DNA from: Bacteroidota bacterium
GTDB lineage: Bacteria; Bacteroidota; Bacteroidia; Bacteroidales; Lentimicrobiaceae
Reading direction: 5' to 3'
NCBI GenBank assembly: GCA_023417935.1
Contig: JAEZDY010000023.1
Span: 248,001 to 312,000, forward strand
DNA: 64,000 nt
Shown here: piece after piece, positions 49,209-58,095 of the stretch
How the letters are laid out: every line of letters begins with the position of its first letter
Numbering within the stretch: position 1 is the stretch's first letter
Position numbers and translations under genes: made by a program
Notes under the pieces: model-generated
Database searches by the model: none
Seen by the model: only the letters and a program-made list of their open reading frames with translations
What the model was told of the DNA's origin: nothing

Positions 49209-50561
49209 ATGGAATTAACACCATTAAATTCAATTTCGCCTATTGATGGCAGGTACAGGAAACAAGTTGAAGGACTTGCCTATTATTTTTCGGAAGCTGC
49301 CTTGATTAATTACAGAGTTTTCATTGAAGTTGAGTACTTTATTGCTTTATGCAATATCCCGCTTCCTCAATTATCTGACTTTGAGGATTCAAAAATAGAA
49401 GATCTTCGGGCGCTTTGCAGGGATTTCACCTTTCAGGATGCTCAGGAAGTTAAAGATATAGAAGTTACAACAAACCATGATGTTAAAGCAGTTGAGTACT
49501 ATTTAAAAAAGAAATTTGAGAAACTTGGCTTGAGCCGTTACAAGGAGTTCATACATTTTGGACTTACTTCACAGGATATTAACAATACTTCCTCGCCCTA
49601 TGCTATAAAACTCGCATTAAATGAAGTGTATCTCCCCATTATTGAGGATGTAATACAACGTTTAACTGTGAAATCAAAAGCATGGAAAAACATCCCAATG
49701 CTTGCACGAACTCATGGACAGCCTGCCAGTCCTACGACAGTTGGAAAGGAGTTATATGTATTCGTTGAGAGACTCAAGCTGCAATTAAAGCAACTTAAGG
49801 CAGTTCCGGTATCAGCCAAATTTGGTGGCGCTACAGGAAACCTGAATGCTCACTATGCTGCATTTCCTGAAATTGATTGGGTTGCTTTTGCCGATAACTT
49901 CCTTAAAGAGCAACTTGACCTGGAGCGCCAGAAGTTTACAACTCAAATTGAGCATTATGACAACCTGGCAGCTATGTTTGATTCAATGAAGCGTATTAAT
50001 ACCATTCTAACAGATCTCTGTCGTGATATGTGGATGTATGTAGCCATGGATTATTTCAAACAGAAAATTGTTGAGGGTGAAGTAGGTTCATCAGCTATGC
50101 CACATAAGGTTAATCCAATAGATTTTGAGAATGCAGAAGGCAATCTGGGTATTGCAAATGCCCTCTTTGAGCATCTCTCTGCCAAACTCCCTGTTTCCAG
50201 ATTACAGCGCGATCTTACTGATTCTACAGTTACAAGAAATATTGGCGTTCCAATTGCGCATACTATAATTGCAATGAAATCAGTAATTAAAGGACTCAAT
50301 AAACTGATTTTGAATGAGGACAAAATAGAAATGGATCTTGAGGATAACTGGGCTGTAATTGCCGAGCCAATTCAAACAATCCTTAGGCGCGAAGGGTATC
50401 CTAAACCATATGAAGCGCTGAAAGACCTCACGAGAACAAATCAGAAGATCACAGCAGAAACAATCAGAATGTTTATTGATAAATTGGCAGTTGCTGAATC
50501 AGTTAAGGAAGAACTAAGAGCGTTGACTCCGCATAATTATACGGGCGCTTTCGCTATTTAA
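49209..50561 (+). CDS. purB: Adenylosuccinate lyase
   Basis: 450 aa, of the longer E. coli PurB type. Seen: LNSISPIDGRYRKQVEGLAYYFSEAALINYR, EVTTNHDVKAVEYYLKK, IHFGLTSQDINNTS, ARTHGQPASPTTVGKE, TGNLNAHYAAFPEIDW and the fumarase-superfamily signature GSSAMPHKVNPIDFENAEGN. It acts twice in purine synthesis, forming AICAR and AMP. Complete, with its own promoter; convergent with ald across a short hairpin. Confidence 0.97.
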   Translation: MELTPLNSISPIDGRYRKQVEGLAYYFSEAALINYRVFIEVEYFIALCNIPLPQLSDFEDSKIEDLRALCRDFTFQDAQEVKDIEVTTNHDVKAVEYYLKKKFEKLGLSRYKEFIHFGLTSQDINNTSSPYAIKLALNEVYLPIIEDVIQRLTVKSKAWKNIPMLARTHGQPASPTTVGKELYVFVERLKLQLKQLKAVPVSAKFGGATGNLNAHYAAFPEIDWVAFADNFLKEQLDLERQKFTTQIEHYDNLAAMFDSMKRINTILTDLCRDMWMYVAMDYFKQKIVEGEVGSSAMPHKVNPIDFENAEGNLGIANALFEHLSAKLPVSRLQRDLTDSTVTRNIGVPIAHTIIAMKSVIKGLNKLILNEDKIEMDLEDNWAVIAEPIQTILRREGYPKPYEALKDLTRTNQKITAETIRMFIDKLAVAESVKEELRALTPHNYTGAFAI

Positions 50562-50590
50562 AATAGAAGGATACTATCTGTTGATTTAAA

Positions 50591-50605
50591 GGACAGTATC
50601 TGTCC
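50591..50605. terminator. Short hairpin between convergent purB and ald
   Basis: GGACAG and CTGTCC pair around TAT, flanked by TTTAAA and CTTAAA, which extend the symmetry weakly. No long T tract, so strength is uncertain. Confidence 0.5.
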
Positions 50606-50621
50606 CTTAAAGCAATGTGAA

Positions 50622-51851
50622 TTAATGGAATGCAGCCAGGAGTAGTTCAATATCCTTGTGTGGAAGTTTGAAATGATCGCTGATATAACGATTGGTTGAG
50701 ATGCCATTATAGAGGTAAACGCCGTTTCTAATGCCCCTGTCGGTGCGCAGAATATTGGTAATTCCACCCTCTTCACCTACTCTTATAATCATTGGTACTA
50801 ATAAGTTGCTAAGTGCAAGTGATGCAGTACGTGGCACCTTGGAGGCGATGTTTGGAACGCAATAGTGCGTTACCCCATGCTTTTCGTAAACCGGGTTCTT
50901 GTGATCGGTCATAAGTGATGTTTCAAAACATCCACCCTGGTCAATACTAACATCAATGATCACAGCACCTGTTTTCATGCGCATAACCATATCCTCTGAA
51001 ACGCAAACTGGTGAGAAGCCTGCTTTGGATCTTACTGCTCCTATTGCAACGTCAGCAGAAGCCAGGGCCTCTCTAAGTGCTGTTGGTTGAATAACGCTCG
51101 TGTAAACCCGCATACCTATATTATTCTGTAATCTGCGTAACCTGTAGACTGAATTATCAAATACTTTTACAAAAGCTCCCATCCCCATTGCTGCACGTGC
51201 GGCAAATTCACCAACAGTACCTGCACCCAGAATAACAACTTCAGTTGGAGCAATGCCGCTTAATCCACCAAACATAAGCCCCCTTCCATAACTGGGATGG
51301 CATAAATAATCAGCTGCAATAATAATGGATGTGGTTCCTGCAATTTCACTCATTGCCCTCACTATAGGGAAATTACCGTCGCGGTCTTTAACATACTCAT
51401 AGGCAAGTGCAGTAATTCGCTTTGCCGATAATTGTTTAAAATGGAAATCAGTGAGACCTGCAATATTAAGGGAAGAGAAAAGCACCTGCTTGCCCCTGAA
51501 CATAGATATTTCATTAGTGGTAGGTGGTGCAACCTTCACAATAATATCTGATTGATAAACAATAACTGGTTCATAAGCAATCTCTGCACCAAGGTCGCTG
51601 TATAATTGATTAGGAAAGTGTGAAGCTTTGCCAGCATCGTTCTCAACAACTACCCTATGACCATCTTTAATTAGTAACCTCACAGCCTCAGGTGACATCG
51701 ACACCCTGTTTTCAAGCCATACAGTCTCCTTTGGAATCCCTATTGATAGTCTGCACGACTTATTAGGAATCTCCAAACGCTCTTCGCTTGGCATTAGCTG
51801 AGAGGTTGAAGATGGAAATAACTTGAAATCCTTGGTCTGATCTTCCATCAT
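50622..51851 (-). CDS. ald: Alanine dehydrogenase
   Basis: 409 aa. After a 38-residue N-terminal lead the Ald/PNT fold starts: IGIPKETVWLENRVSMSPEAVRLLIKDGHRVVVENDAG. Also seen are KVAPPTTNEISMFRGKQVLFS, ALAYEYVKDRDG, the NAD motif EVVILGAGTVGEFAARAAMGMGA and VIIDVSIDQGGCFETS, with HYCVPNIASKVPRTAS. It interconverts alanine and pyruvate with NAD. A copy next to tsaE-porX is common in Bacteroidetes. A diverged GCGTCTCTGCATAATGC array separates it from tsaE. Confidence 0.95.
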   Translation of the reverse strand: MMEDQTKDFKLFPSSTSQLMPSEERLEIPNKSCRLSIGIPKETVWLENRVSMSPEAVRLLIKDGHRVVVENDAGKASHFPNQLYSDLGAEIAYEPVIVYQSDIIVKVAPPTTNEISMFRGKQVLFSSLNIAGLTDFHFKQLSAKRITALAYEYVKDRDGNFPIVRAMSEIAGTTSIIIAADYLCHPSYGRGLMFGGLSGIAPTEVVILGAGTVGEFAARAAMGMGAFVKVFDNSVYRLRRLQNNIGMRVYTSVIQPTALREALASADVAIGAVRSKAGFSPVCVSEDMVMRMKTGAVIIDVSIDQGGCFETSLMTDHKNPVYEKHGVTHYCVPNIASKVPRTASLALSNLLVPMIIRVGEEGGITNILRTDRGIRNGVYLYNGISTNRYISDHFKLPHKDIELLLAAFH

Positions 51852-51894
51852 TGATTATTGGTTATCAATTAATGCAAAACTATAAAAAAATTGT

Positions 51895-52036
51895 ATAGAT
51901 GCGATTAATCTGGTCCTGCAGAGAGCCGATTAATCGCGTCTCTGCATAATGCGATCGCTTCTCTGGATAATGCATTGATTGCATATCTGCATAATGCATT
52001 GATCGTTTCTGCATAATAAGATTAATTGCGCCTCTA
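51895..52036. repeat. Diverged (GATTAATCGCGTCTCTGCATAATGC)-type array
   Basis: Five to six imperfect units of about 22-25 bp, alternating GATTAAT-CGCGTCTCTGC and ATAATGC pieces. The unit nearest tsaE reads, on the minus strand, TAGAGGCGCAATTAATC, and its TAG is the tsaE stop codon. It is related to the palindrome at 2086-2130. Confidence 0.85.
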
Positions 52037-52468
52037 CAATTTCAATTGCATACTGAATGTCCTTTCGCTTGTCATTTCATCTACTTCAATATTTATCATA
52101 ACATAAACAGAGGGCATAAGGTCAATAGCCAATTCAGGCCATTCAATTAAGCACACAGAATCACTGTAGAGATATTCTTCATATCCCAGGTCAAGTAGTT
52201 CAGTGGGTGATTTAATTCTGTATAGATCAAAATGAAAAACGCTTTTGCCATTATCAGTCCTATACTCATTTACAATGGAGAACGTGGGACTGTTCACAAC
52301 ATCAATAACCCCCATAACATTGCACATTTCTTTTATCAATGTGGTTTTGCCGGCACCCATTTTACCGGAAAGTAGAAATATCTTCTCTGAAGAACAGGCT
52401 TCAAGAATATATTTGGCAATTGATTTTAGCTCGCTTAGATCCTTACATTTAAGTTGAAAGTCAGTCAT
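52034..52468 (-). CDS. tsaE: tRNA t6A biosynthesis ATPase TsaE
   Basis: 144 aa. The Walker A motif LSGKMGAGKTTLIKEMC and the conserved VNSPTFSIVNEY and FHFDLYRIKSPTELLDLGYEEYL segments, with CLIEWPE, identify TsaE. It drives N6-threonylcarbamoyladenosine formation at position 37 of ANN-decoding tRNAs with TsaB and TsaD. It starts 5 bp after porX on the same strand, a pairing usual in Bacteroidetes. Its stop codon is part of a dispersed repeat. Confidence 0.95.
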   Translation of the reverse strand: MTDFQLKCKDLSELKSIAKYILEACSSEKIFLLSGKMGAGKTTLIKEMCNVMGVIDVVNSPTFSIVNEYRTDNGKSVFHFDLYRIKSPTELLDLGYEEYLYSDSVCLIEWPELAIDLMPSVYVMINIEVDEMTSERTFSMQLKL

Positions 52469-52473
52469 TCAAT

Positions 52474-54033
52474 CTAACGTGATTTTAAAGTAATAAAAGG
52501 AACCATAATTTCTTCCATGGATATACCCCCATGTTGAAATGTGTTCTTGTAATAGTTAACGTAATAGTTATAGTTGTTTGGATAAGCAAAGAAATCAGTA
52601 TTTCGGCAGAAAACATAATTAGAACTAACATTTGTTCTGGGCAGAAAAGCGTCAGCCGGGTTCTTAACTTCAAACACTTCTTTTTTATTATAGCTAAGAC
52701 TTCTGCCGGTCTTGTATCTCAAATTAGTGTTGGTTGCTTTATCGCCTATGATCTTAACAGGCGATTCTACTCTTACTGAACCATGATCAGATGTAATTAC
52801 TACTGGTATTTTACGATCTGATAGAAACCTTATTATATCAAGCAGTGGTGAATGCTCAAACCATGAAACAGTAATTGAACGGTAAGCAGCTTCATCATCT
52901 GCAAGTTCCCTTATAACTTCCATTTCAGTGCGTGCATGCGACAGCATATCAACAAAATTATACACAATCACATTAAACTTATTGCTTATAAGGTTGGGCA
53001 ATATTTCCACTAATTTCCTGCCTGCTGTTAGGTTAAGTATTTTATGATAGGAGTATTTGATATCCTTTCCAAACCTCTTTAACTGCTCACCCAGCAATTC
53101 ACCTTCAAATTGGTTTTTAGTGCCTTCTTCATCTTCATTAATCCAATATTTAGGATACTTTCGTTCAATTTCAGTAGGTAAAAGTCCTGAAAATAAAGCA
53201 TTTCGTGCATATTGCGTAGTGGTTGGCAATATTGCGTAATACACTTCATCATTCTCAACTCTGAAGTAATCCTCCAGAATTGGTTGTAATACTTTCCACT
53301 GATCATACCTCAAATTATCAATAAGTATCATAAACATCCCAGCGTTTTCTTCAACAAGTGGGAACATCTTATCACGAAACAAGGTATGCGACATAACAGG
53401 TCTTTCTTTTGCCTTGGAATTGATCCAGTCAAGATAATTACTCTCAATAAACCTGCTAAACATTTGACCAGCTTCTGAACGTTGCATCTTGAGAACATCA
53501 ACCATGCTGTTATCTTTTGATTTCTCAAGTTCAATATCCCAGTAAACCAATTTTCTGTATATTTCAACCCACTCATTGAAGTCAAGCTTATTGCTTATTT
53601 CCATGCCAATGTTCCTGAATTGTTGCTGATAGGTATGCGTGGTTTTTTCGCTTATCAACTTCTTATTCTCAAGATTCTTTTTAATGCTGAGCAGTATTTG
53701 GTTGGGATTTACAGGTTTTATCAGGTAATCAGAGATATTTGAACCTATAGCATCTTCCATAATAGTTTCTTCCTCACTCTTGGTTATCATCACTACAGGG
53801 AGGTTAGGATATGCATTCTTGATCTGCATCAAGGTTTCAACACCTGAAAGGCCGGGCATTTGTTCATCGAGAAATACGATATCGAAATCAAAGGGCTGTG
53901 CCTTAATGATATCAATAGCTTCCACACCATTATTTGTGGTTATCACATTGTAACCCTTATCTTTTAAAAACATAATATGAGGTTTGAGGAGATCAATCTC
54001 ATCATCGGCCCATAGTATTGATATTTTTTCCAT
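52474..54033 (-). CDS. porX: PorX: T9SS response regulator with PglZ domain
   Basis: 519 aa. The CheY-like receiver (residues 1-120) has the acidic pair ADDE, phospho-acceptor Asp56 in VFLDEQMPG and the Lys of LIKPVN. A helical linker follows (about 125-200). The PglZ/alkaline phosphatase-like domain shows MFMILIDNLRYDQWKVLQ, LPTTTQYARNALFSGLLP, MLSHARTEMEVIRELADDE and VVITSDHGSVRV, which carry metal ligands. PorX with the kinase PorY controls T9SS gene expression through the sigma factor SigP in Porphyromonas. No porY is seen here. It forms an operon with tsaE. Confidence 0.96.
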   Translation of the reverse strand: MEKISILWADDEIDLLKPHIMFLKDKGYNVITTNNGVEAIDIIKAQPFDFDIVFLDEQMPGLSGVETLMQIKNAYPNLPVVMITKSEEETIMEDAIGSNISDYLIKPVNPNQILLSIKKNLENKKLISEKTTHTYQQQFRNIGMEISNKLDFNEWVEIYRKLVYWDIELEKSKDNSMVDVLKMQRSEAGQMFSRFIESNYLDWINSKAKERPVMSHTLFRDKMFPLVEENAGMFMILIDNLRYDQWKVLQPILEDYFRVENDEVYYAILPTTTQYARNALFSGLLPTEIERKYPKYWINEDEEGTKNQFEGELLGEQLKRFGKDIKYSYHKILNLTAGRKLVEILPNLISNKFNVIVYNFVDMLSHARTEMEVIRELADDEAAYRSITVSWFEHSPLLDIIRFLSDRKIPVVITSDHGSVRVESPVKIIGDKATNTNLRYKTGRSLSYNKKEVFEVKNPADAFLPRTNVSSNYVFCRNTDFFAYPNNYNYYVNYYKNTFQHGGISMEEIMVPFITLKSR

Positions 54034-54174
54034 TATTATCAGTTAAGTGTAATTACTTGTTAATACGTACATTTGTTAAAATTGCTATCTCTATCCTTTT
54101 ATAAAGGAATTTTGTCGACTTTTATTATCCGTTTACCAATAATAAACAAATTTTAACATACAAAGATAGGCTTC

Positions 54175-55425
54175 GTGAACCAAATATATCCAAATCATCG
54201 AAAGATTGTAAATGATCCTGTTTATGGTTTCGTCACAATTCCTGGCGACTTTCTGTTTTCATTGATTGAAAATCCGCTTTTTCAGAGGTTGCGCAGAATC
54301 AGGCAACTTGGGCTAACATCGCTTGTATATCCTGGTGCATTGCATACACGGTTTCATCATGCACTTGGTGCAATGCACTTAATGATGGAGGCAATTGAAA
54401 CTTTAAGAATGAAAGGATCAGTTATTAGTGAGCAGGAAGCCGAGGCCACATTAGCAGCAATTCTCCTTCATGATATTGGGCATGGTCCTTTTTCTCATTC
54501 ACTTGAGCATACAATTGTTAAAGGAATGACCCATGAGGAAGTGGGGATATTGATTATTCAAAAGCTGAATAGAGAACTAAACGGCAGGCTTGATCTGGCC
54601 CTTGAAATTTTTACAGGGAAATATCCTAAGAAATTTCTGCATCAATTGGTGTCAAGCCAACTTGACATGGACAGACTAGACTATTTAAAGCGTGACAGTT
54701 TCTATACAGGTGTATCAGAAGGTGTAATTAATACGGATAGACTGATCAAAATGCTTATTGTGAAAGACGATGAGTTGATGGTAGAAGCCAAAGGAATTTA
54801 TTCGATTGAAAAGTTCATTGTTGCACGTCGCTTAATGTACTGGCAGGTTTATTATCACAAAACGGTGGTTGGTGCTGAAAATTTGCTGATCAATTTACTG
54901 AAGAGAGCAAAACTCCTGCTATCAAGAGGAGAAGTCCTGTTTGCTTCGCCTGCGTTATTACATTTTCTTAAGAATACCTATGTAAAGGAGGATTTCTTAA
55001 ACGACCCATATTTAATTGATCAATTTGCCAAATTAGATGATTTTGACATTTTTGCAAGCCTTAAAGTTTGGGTTGACCACAGTGACAGGATTCTGTCATT
55101 TCTTGCCGGTGGATTGGTACAGCGCAATTTATTCAGAACAGAACTCAGGAATGAGCCATACAGTGGTGCTGAAATAAATGCCCTTAGGAAGTTGATCATT
55201 GAAGAGTTCTCAATCACGGAAAGTAGTGAAGCTGATTTCTTTTTCAGCACCGGTACAATAACCAATAATGCTTACATTCCTGAACACGACAAGATCAACA
55301 TTTTAAATAAAGATGGGACAGTTGTTGACATTTATGATTCATCAGATCAATTGAATGTTTCAATATTAACAAAAGCGGTCGCTAAGCATTTTCTCTCATA
55401 TCCAAAGAGCATAAAACGCATTTAG
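54175..55425 (+). CDS. HD-domain phosphohydrolase (dNTPase/YdhJ-like)
   Basis: 416 aa from a GTG start (54175); no ATG precedes the conserved IVNDPVYGFVTIPGDFLFSLIENPLFQRLRRIRQLGLT. The HD motif residues are in TRFHHALGAMHLMMEA, LLHDIGHGPFSHSLEH and SSQLDMDRLDYLKRDSFYTG. This family is close to deoxynucleotide triphosphohydrolases, but the bacterial homologs are mostly uncharacterised. Complete length. It precedes the lipid A cluster on the same strand, separated by 137 bp. Confidence 0.92.
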   Translation: MNQIYPNHRKIVNDPVYGFVTIPGDFLFSLIENPLFQRLRRIRQLGLTSLVYPGALHTRFHHALGAMHLMMEAIETLRMKGSVISEQEAEATLAAILLHDIGHGPFSHSLEHTIVKGMTHEEVGILIIQKLNRELNGRLDLALEIFTGKYPKKFLHQLVSSQLDMDRLDYLKRDSFYTGVSEGVINTDRLIKMLIVKDDELMVEAKGIYSIEKFIVARRLMYWQVYYHKTVVGAENLLINLLKRAKLLLSRGEVLFASPALLHFLKNTYVKEDFLNDPYLIDQFAKLDDFDIFASLKVWVDHSDRILSFLAGGLVQRNLFRTELRNEPYSGAEINALRKLIIEEFSITESSEADFFFSTGTITNNAYIPEHDKINILNKDGTVVDIYDSSDQLNVSILTKAVAKHFLSYPKSIKRI

Positions 55426-55562
55426 AACATTGCAACGCATTTATTCTGTTGTTATTAACTTAAAATGGGTAAATTGCACCTTTTTTAGGGGTACCATTCT
55501 CTGGTTGCCTGCTAAGTAATAAATGAACTGATTGTCAGTATTGTACTAAACTTTAAACAATA

Positions 55563-56585
55563 ATGAAATTCACTGCACAAGATATAGCCTCAATGATCAA
55601 TGGCATAGTTGAAGGCAATCCTGCGATAGAAGTTAATAAATTGTCAAAGATTGAACAAGGTCAGCCTGGTTCAATTACATTCCTTGGAAATCCCAAATAT
55701 ACCCAATACATTTACGATACTGAAGCATCAGTTGTTATTGTTAATAACGACTTCGTTGCTGAGTCAGTATTGAAATGCACACTCATAAGGGTAGAAAATG
55801 CTTATGAGGCTTTTGCTAAAATGCTGGAAACTTACAACTTATTAGTTCAAGATAAAAAAGGAATATCATCACATGCTCACATCCCTGAGTCAGCATCATA
55901 TGGGAGTGGATGTTATATAGGTGAATTCACAAGTATTGGTGATAACGTTCAGATAGGTAATAATGTTAAGATTTATCCCGGATGTTACATAGGAGATAAC
56001 GTTTCAATAGGTGATAATACTACCCTTTTTGCCGGGGTTAAAATCTATATTGGCAGTTCTATAGGCAAGAACTGCACCATTCATTCAGGTGTTGTGATAG
56101 GTGCCGACGGCTTTGGCTTTTTCCCTCAAAGTGACAATCAGTACCAAAAAGTTGCACAGATTGGGAATGTTGTAATACATGATTACGTGGATATCGGTTC
56201 AAATACAACCATAGACAGGGCAACATTAGGATCTACTGTAATTGGCAAGGGAGTTAAACTTGATAACCTTATTCAGATAGCCCATAATGTAGAAATTGGT
56301 GAAAATACTGTTATAGCAGCTCAAACAGGAATTGCCGGATCAACGAGGATTGGCAAAAACTGTATGATTGGAGGACAAGTTGGAATTACCGGACATTTAG
56401 TAATTGGGAATAATGTAAAAATAGCGGCCCAGTCAGGTATATCAACTAACATAGCAGACGGGGAAATACTTATGGGAAGTCCAGCTTTTGATATATCCGT
56501 TTACAGAAAAGCTTATGTGCATTTTCGTAACCTGAATAAAATCATTGACAGGATCAACATACTGGAGAAACAAATTAAAAAGTAA
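55563..56585 (+). CDS. lpxD: UDP-3-O-(3-hydroxyacyl)glucosamine N-acyltransferase LpxD
   Basis: 340 aa. The N-terminal uridine-binding domain has FLGNPKYTQYIYDTEASVVIVN. The left-handed beta-helix of hexapeptide repeats starts at SYGSGCYIGEFTSIGDN. The active-site His is in LIQIAHNVEIGEN, followed by AQTGIAGSTRIGKN and GGQVGITGHLVIGNN. A short C-terminal helix closes the protein. LpxD adds the N-linked hydroxyacyl chain in lipid A synthesis. It precedes lpxC/fabZ by 108 bp; a second LpxD-like gene is at 60.4 kb. Confidence 0.95.
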   Translation: MKFTAQDIASMINGIVEGNPAIEVNKLSKIEQGQPGSITFLGNPKYTQYIYDTEASVVIVNNDFVAESVLKCTLIRVENAYEAFAKMLETYNLLVQDKKGISSHAHIPESASYGSGCYIGEFTSIGDNVQIGNNVKIYPGCYIGDNVSIGDNTTLFAGVKIYIGSSIGKNCTIHSGVVIGADGFGFFPQSDNQYQKVAQIGNVVIHDYVDIGSNTTIDRATLGSTVIGKGVKLDNLIQIAHNVEIGENTVIAAQTGIAGSTRIGKNCMIGGQVGITGHLVIGNNVKIAAQSGISTNIADGEILMGSPAFDISVYRKAYVHFRNLNKIIDRINILEKQIKK

Positions 56586-56677
56586 TCAACAGTTTCCTGT
56601 TAACCCCAAAAAGTTTATCACTTACTTTGTGTAATACCTGTTTTTCAACTTAGCAAGTTACAGAATAAAAATTATAC

Positions 56678-56685
56678 TAATTTTG
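56678..56685 (+). promoter_or_regulatory. -7 box (TAATTTTG) before lpxC/fabZ
   Basis: It fits TAnnTTTG and lies 8 bp before the lpxC/fabZ ATG, implying an almost leaderless transcript. No TTG at -33 was found. Confidence 0.4.
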
Positions 56686-56693
56686 CCGACCAT

Positions 56694-58094
56694 ATGTCAG
56701 TTAAACAAAAGACACTCAAAGAAGCCGTAACAATTTCCGGCGCCGGCTTACACACGGGATTGGAAGTTATTATAACACTTCATCCGGCACCAGAGAATCA
56801 TGGATTTAAATTTCGTCGGGTTGATCTACCCGATCAACCTGTCATAGATGCCGATGCTGATCTGGTAGTTGACACATCACGAGGTACTAGCATAGAGCAT
56901 AACGGTGCAAGAGTAAGTACAATAGAACATGTACTGGCTGCCCTGACAGGAATGGATCTCGACAATGTTATGATTGACCTGAATTGTGCTGAAACTCCTA
57001 TACTAGATGGAAGTTCGCACTTTTATGTGGAAGCAATTAAAAGTGTTGGAATAGAAGAACAAAATGCTGAAAGAGAGTATTTTGTTGTTGATGAAGTGAT
57101 AAGGTATTTTGATGAGAAAAAGAATGCTGAACTGTTATTGATTCCTAATGACACGTACAAGGTTTCAGTAATGATTGACTATGAAACAAAAGTACTTGGA
57201 ACACAAAATGCCCACCTGGATACGCTGGATAATTTTGACAGTGAAATTAGTGGGTGTCGCACATTTGTTTTTCTACATGAACTTGAGTTTCTAATTCAAC
57301 ATAACCTTATTAAAGGAGGCGACCTTAGTAATGCAATAGTTTTTGTAAACAGGCTAATTGAACAGGATGAACTCGACAGGCTCGCAACATTCTTTAATAA
57401 ACCTCATGTTGAAGTGCTTCAGGAGGGAATTATAAATAACCTTGAACTTCACTTTGCAAATGAACCTGCAAGGCATAAGTTGCTGGATGTTATTGGTGAT
57501 TTATCTCTAGCAGGGATGCGAATCAAGGGACATGTTATTGCAACTCGCCCTGGGCACAGTTCAAATACCAATTTTGCAAAAATCATTAAACAACATATTC
57601 ACGGCAAAAAGTTATTAAACTTACCGCCTAAATATGATCCAAATGTTCCACCTTTATACGATATCAATGAAATAAAAAGGCTCCTGCCACACAGGCCTCC
57701 ATTTCTCCTGGTTGATAAAATCCTGAGGATGAATGAGAGAGAAGTAATTGGACTAAAGAATGTGTCAATGAATGAAGCATTCTTTGCAGGCCATTTTCCT
57801 GATGAGCCGGTAATGCCGGGCGTGCTGATACTTGAATCAATGGCACAAGCAGGTGGAATACTTGTATTGAGTTCAGTGAAGGACCCTGAAAATTACATAA
57901 CATACTTCCTTAAGATTGATAACGTTAAGTTTAGGCAGAAAGTAGTCCCCGGCGACACTCTTATATTCCATCTTGAGTTAATAAGCCCTGTGAGGCGAGG
58001 TATTTGTCACATGAGAGGCACTGCATACGTAGGAAATAAAGTAACAACTGAAGCTGAGTTAATGGCTCAGATAGTCAGGAAACAAGATCAATAA
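56694..58094 (+). CDS. lpxC/fabZ: Bifunctional LpxC-FabZ: UDP-3-O-acyl-GlcNAc deacetylase / 3-hydroxyacyl-ACP dehydratase
   Basis: 466 aa, a gene fusion. Residues 1-305 are LpxC: SGAGLHTGLEV, zinc-site STIEHVLAALTGMDLDN, LDGSSHFYVEAI and the catalytic HKLLDVIGDLSLAG. Residues about 320-466 are FabZ: IKRLLPHRPPFLLVDKI, active site FFAGHFPDEPVMPGVLILESMAQAGG with His and Glu, and FRQKVVPGDTL. The fusion couples the committed lipid A step to fatty acid dehydration and is a Bacteroidetes trait. lpxA starts 1 bp after its stop codon. Confidence 0.97.
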   Translation: MSVKQKTLKEAVTISGAGLHTGLEVIITLHPAPENHGFKFRRVDLPDQPVIDADADLVVDTSRGTSIEHNGARVSTIEHVLAALTGMDLDNVMIDLNCAETPILDGSSHFYVEAIKSVGIEEQNAEREYFVVDEVIRYFDEKKNAELLLIPNDTYKVSVMIDYETKVLGTQNAHLDTLDNFDSEISGCRTFVFLHELEFLIQHNLIKGGDLSNAIVFVNRLIEQDELDRLATFFNKPHVEVLQEGIINNLELHFANEPARHKLLDVIGDLSLAGMRIKGHVIATRPGHSSNTNFAKIIKQHIHGKKLLNLPPKYDPNVPPLYDINEIKRLLPHRPPFLLVDKILRMNEREVIGLKNVSMNEAFFAGHFPDEPVMPGVLILESMAQAGGILVLSSVKDPENYITYFLKIDNVKFRQKVVPGDTLIFHLELISPVRRGICHMRGTAYVGNKVTTEAELMAQIVRKQDQ

Positions 58095-58095
58095 T

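Noticed and set aside
51895..52036. Repeat array as a CRISPR
   Set aside because: Units are imperfect, contiguous and without unique spacers, and no cas genes are nearby. The same holds for the GTTCAA and GAGTAGTGAG arrays.
52474..54033. PglZ domain as part of a BREX or Pgl phage-defence locus
   Set aside because: It is fused to a CheY-like receiver and lies beside tsaE, which is PorX. No pglX, brxC or brxL-like genes are present.
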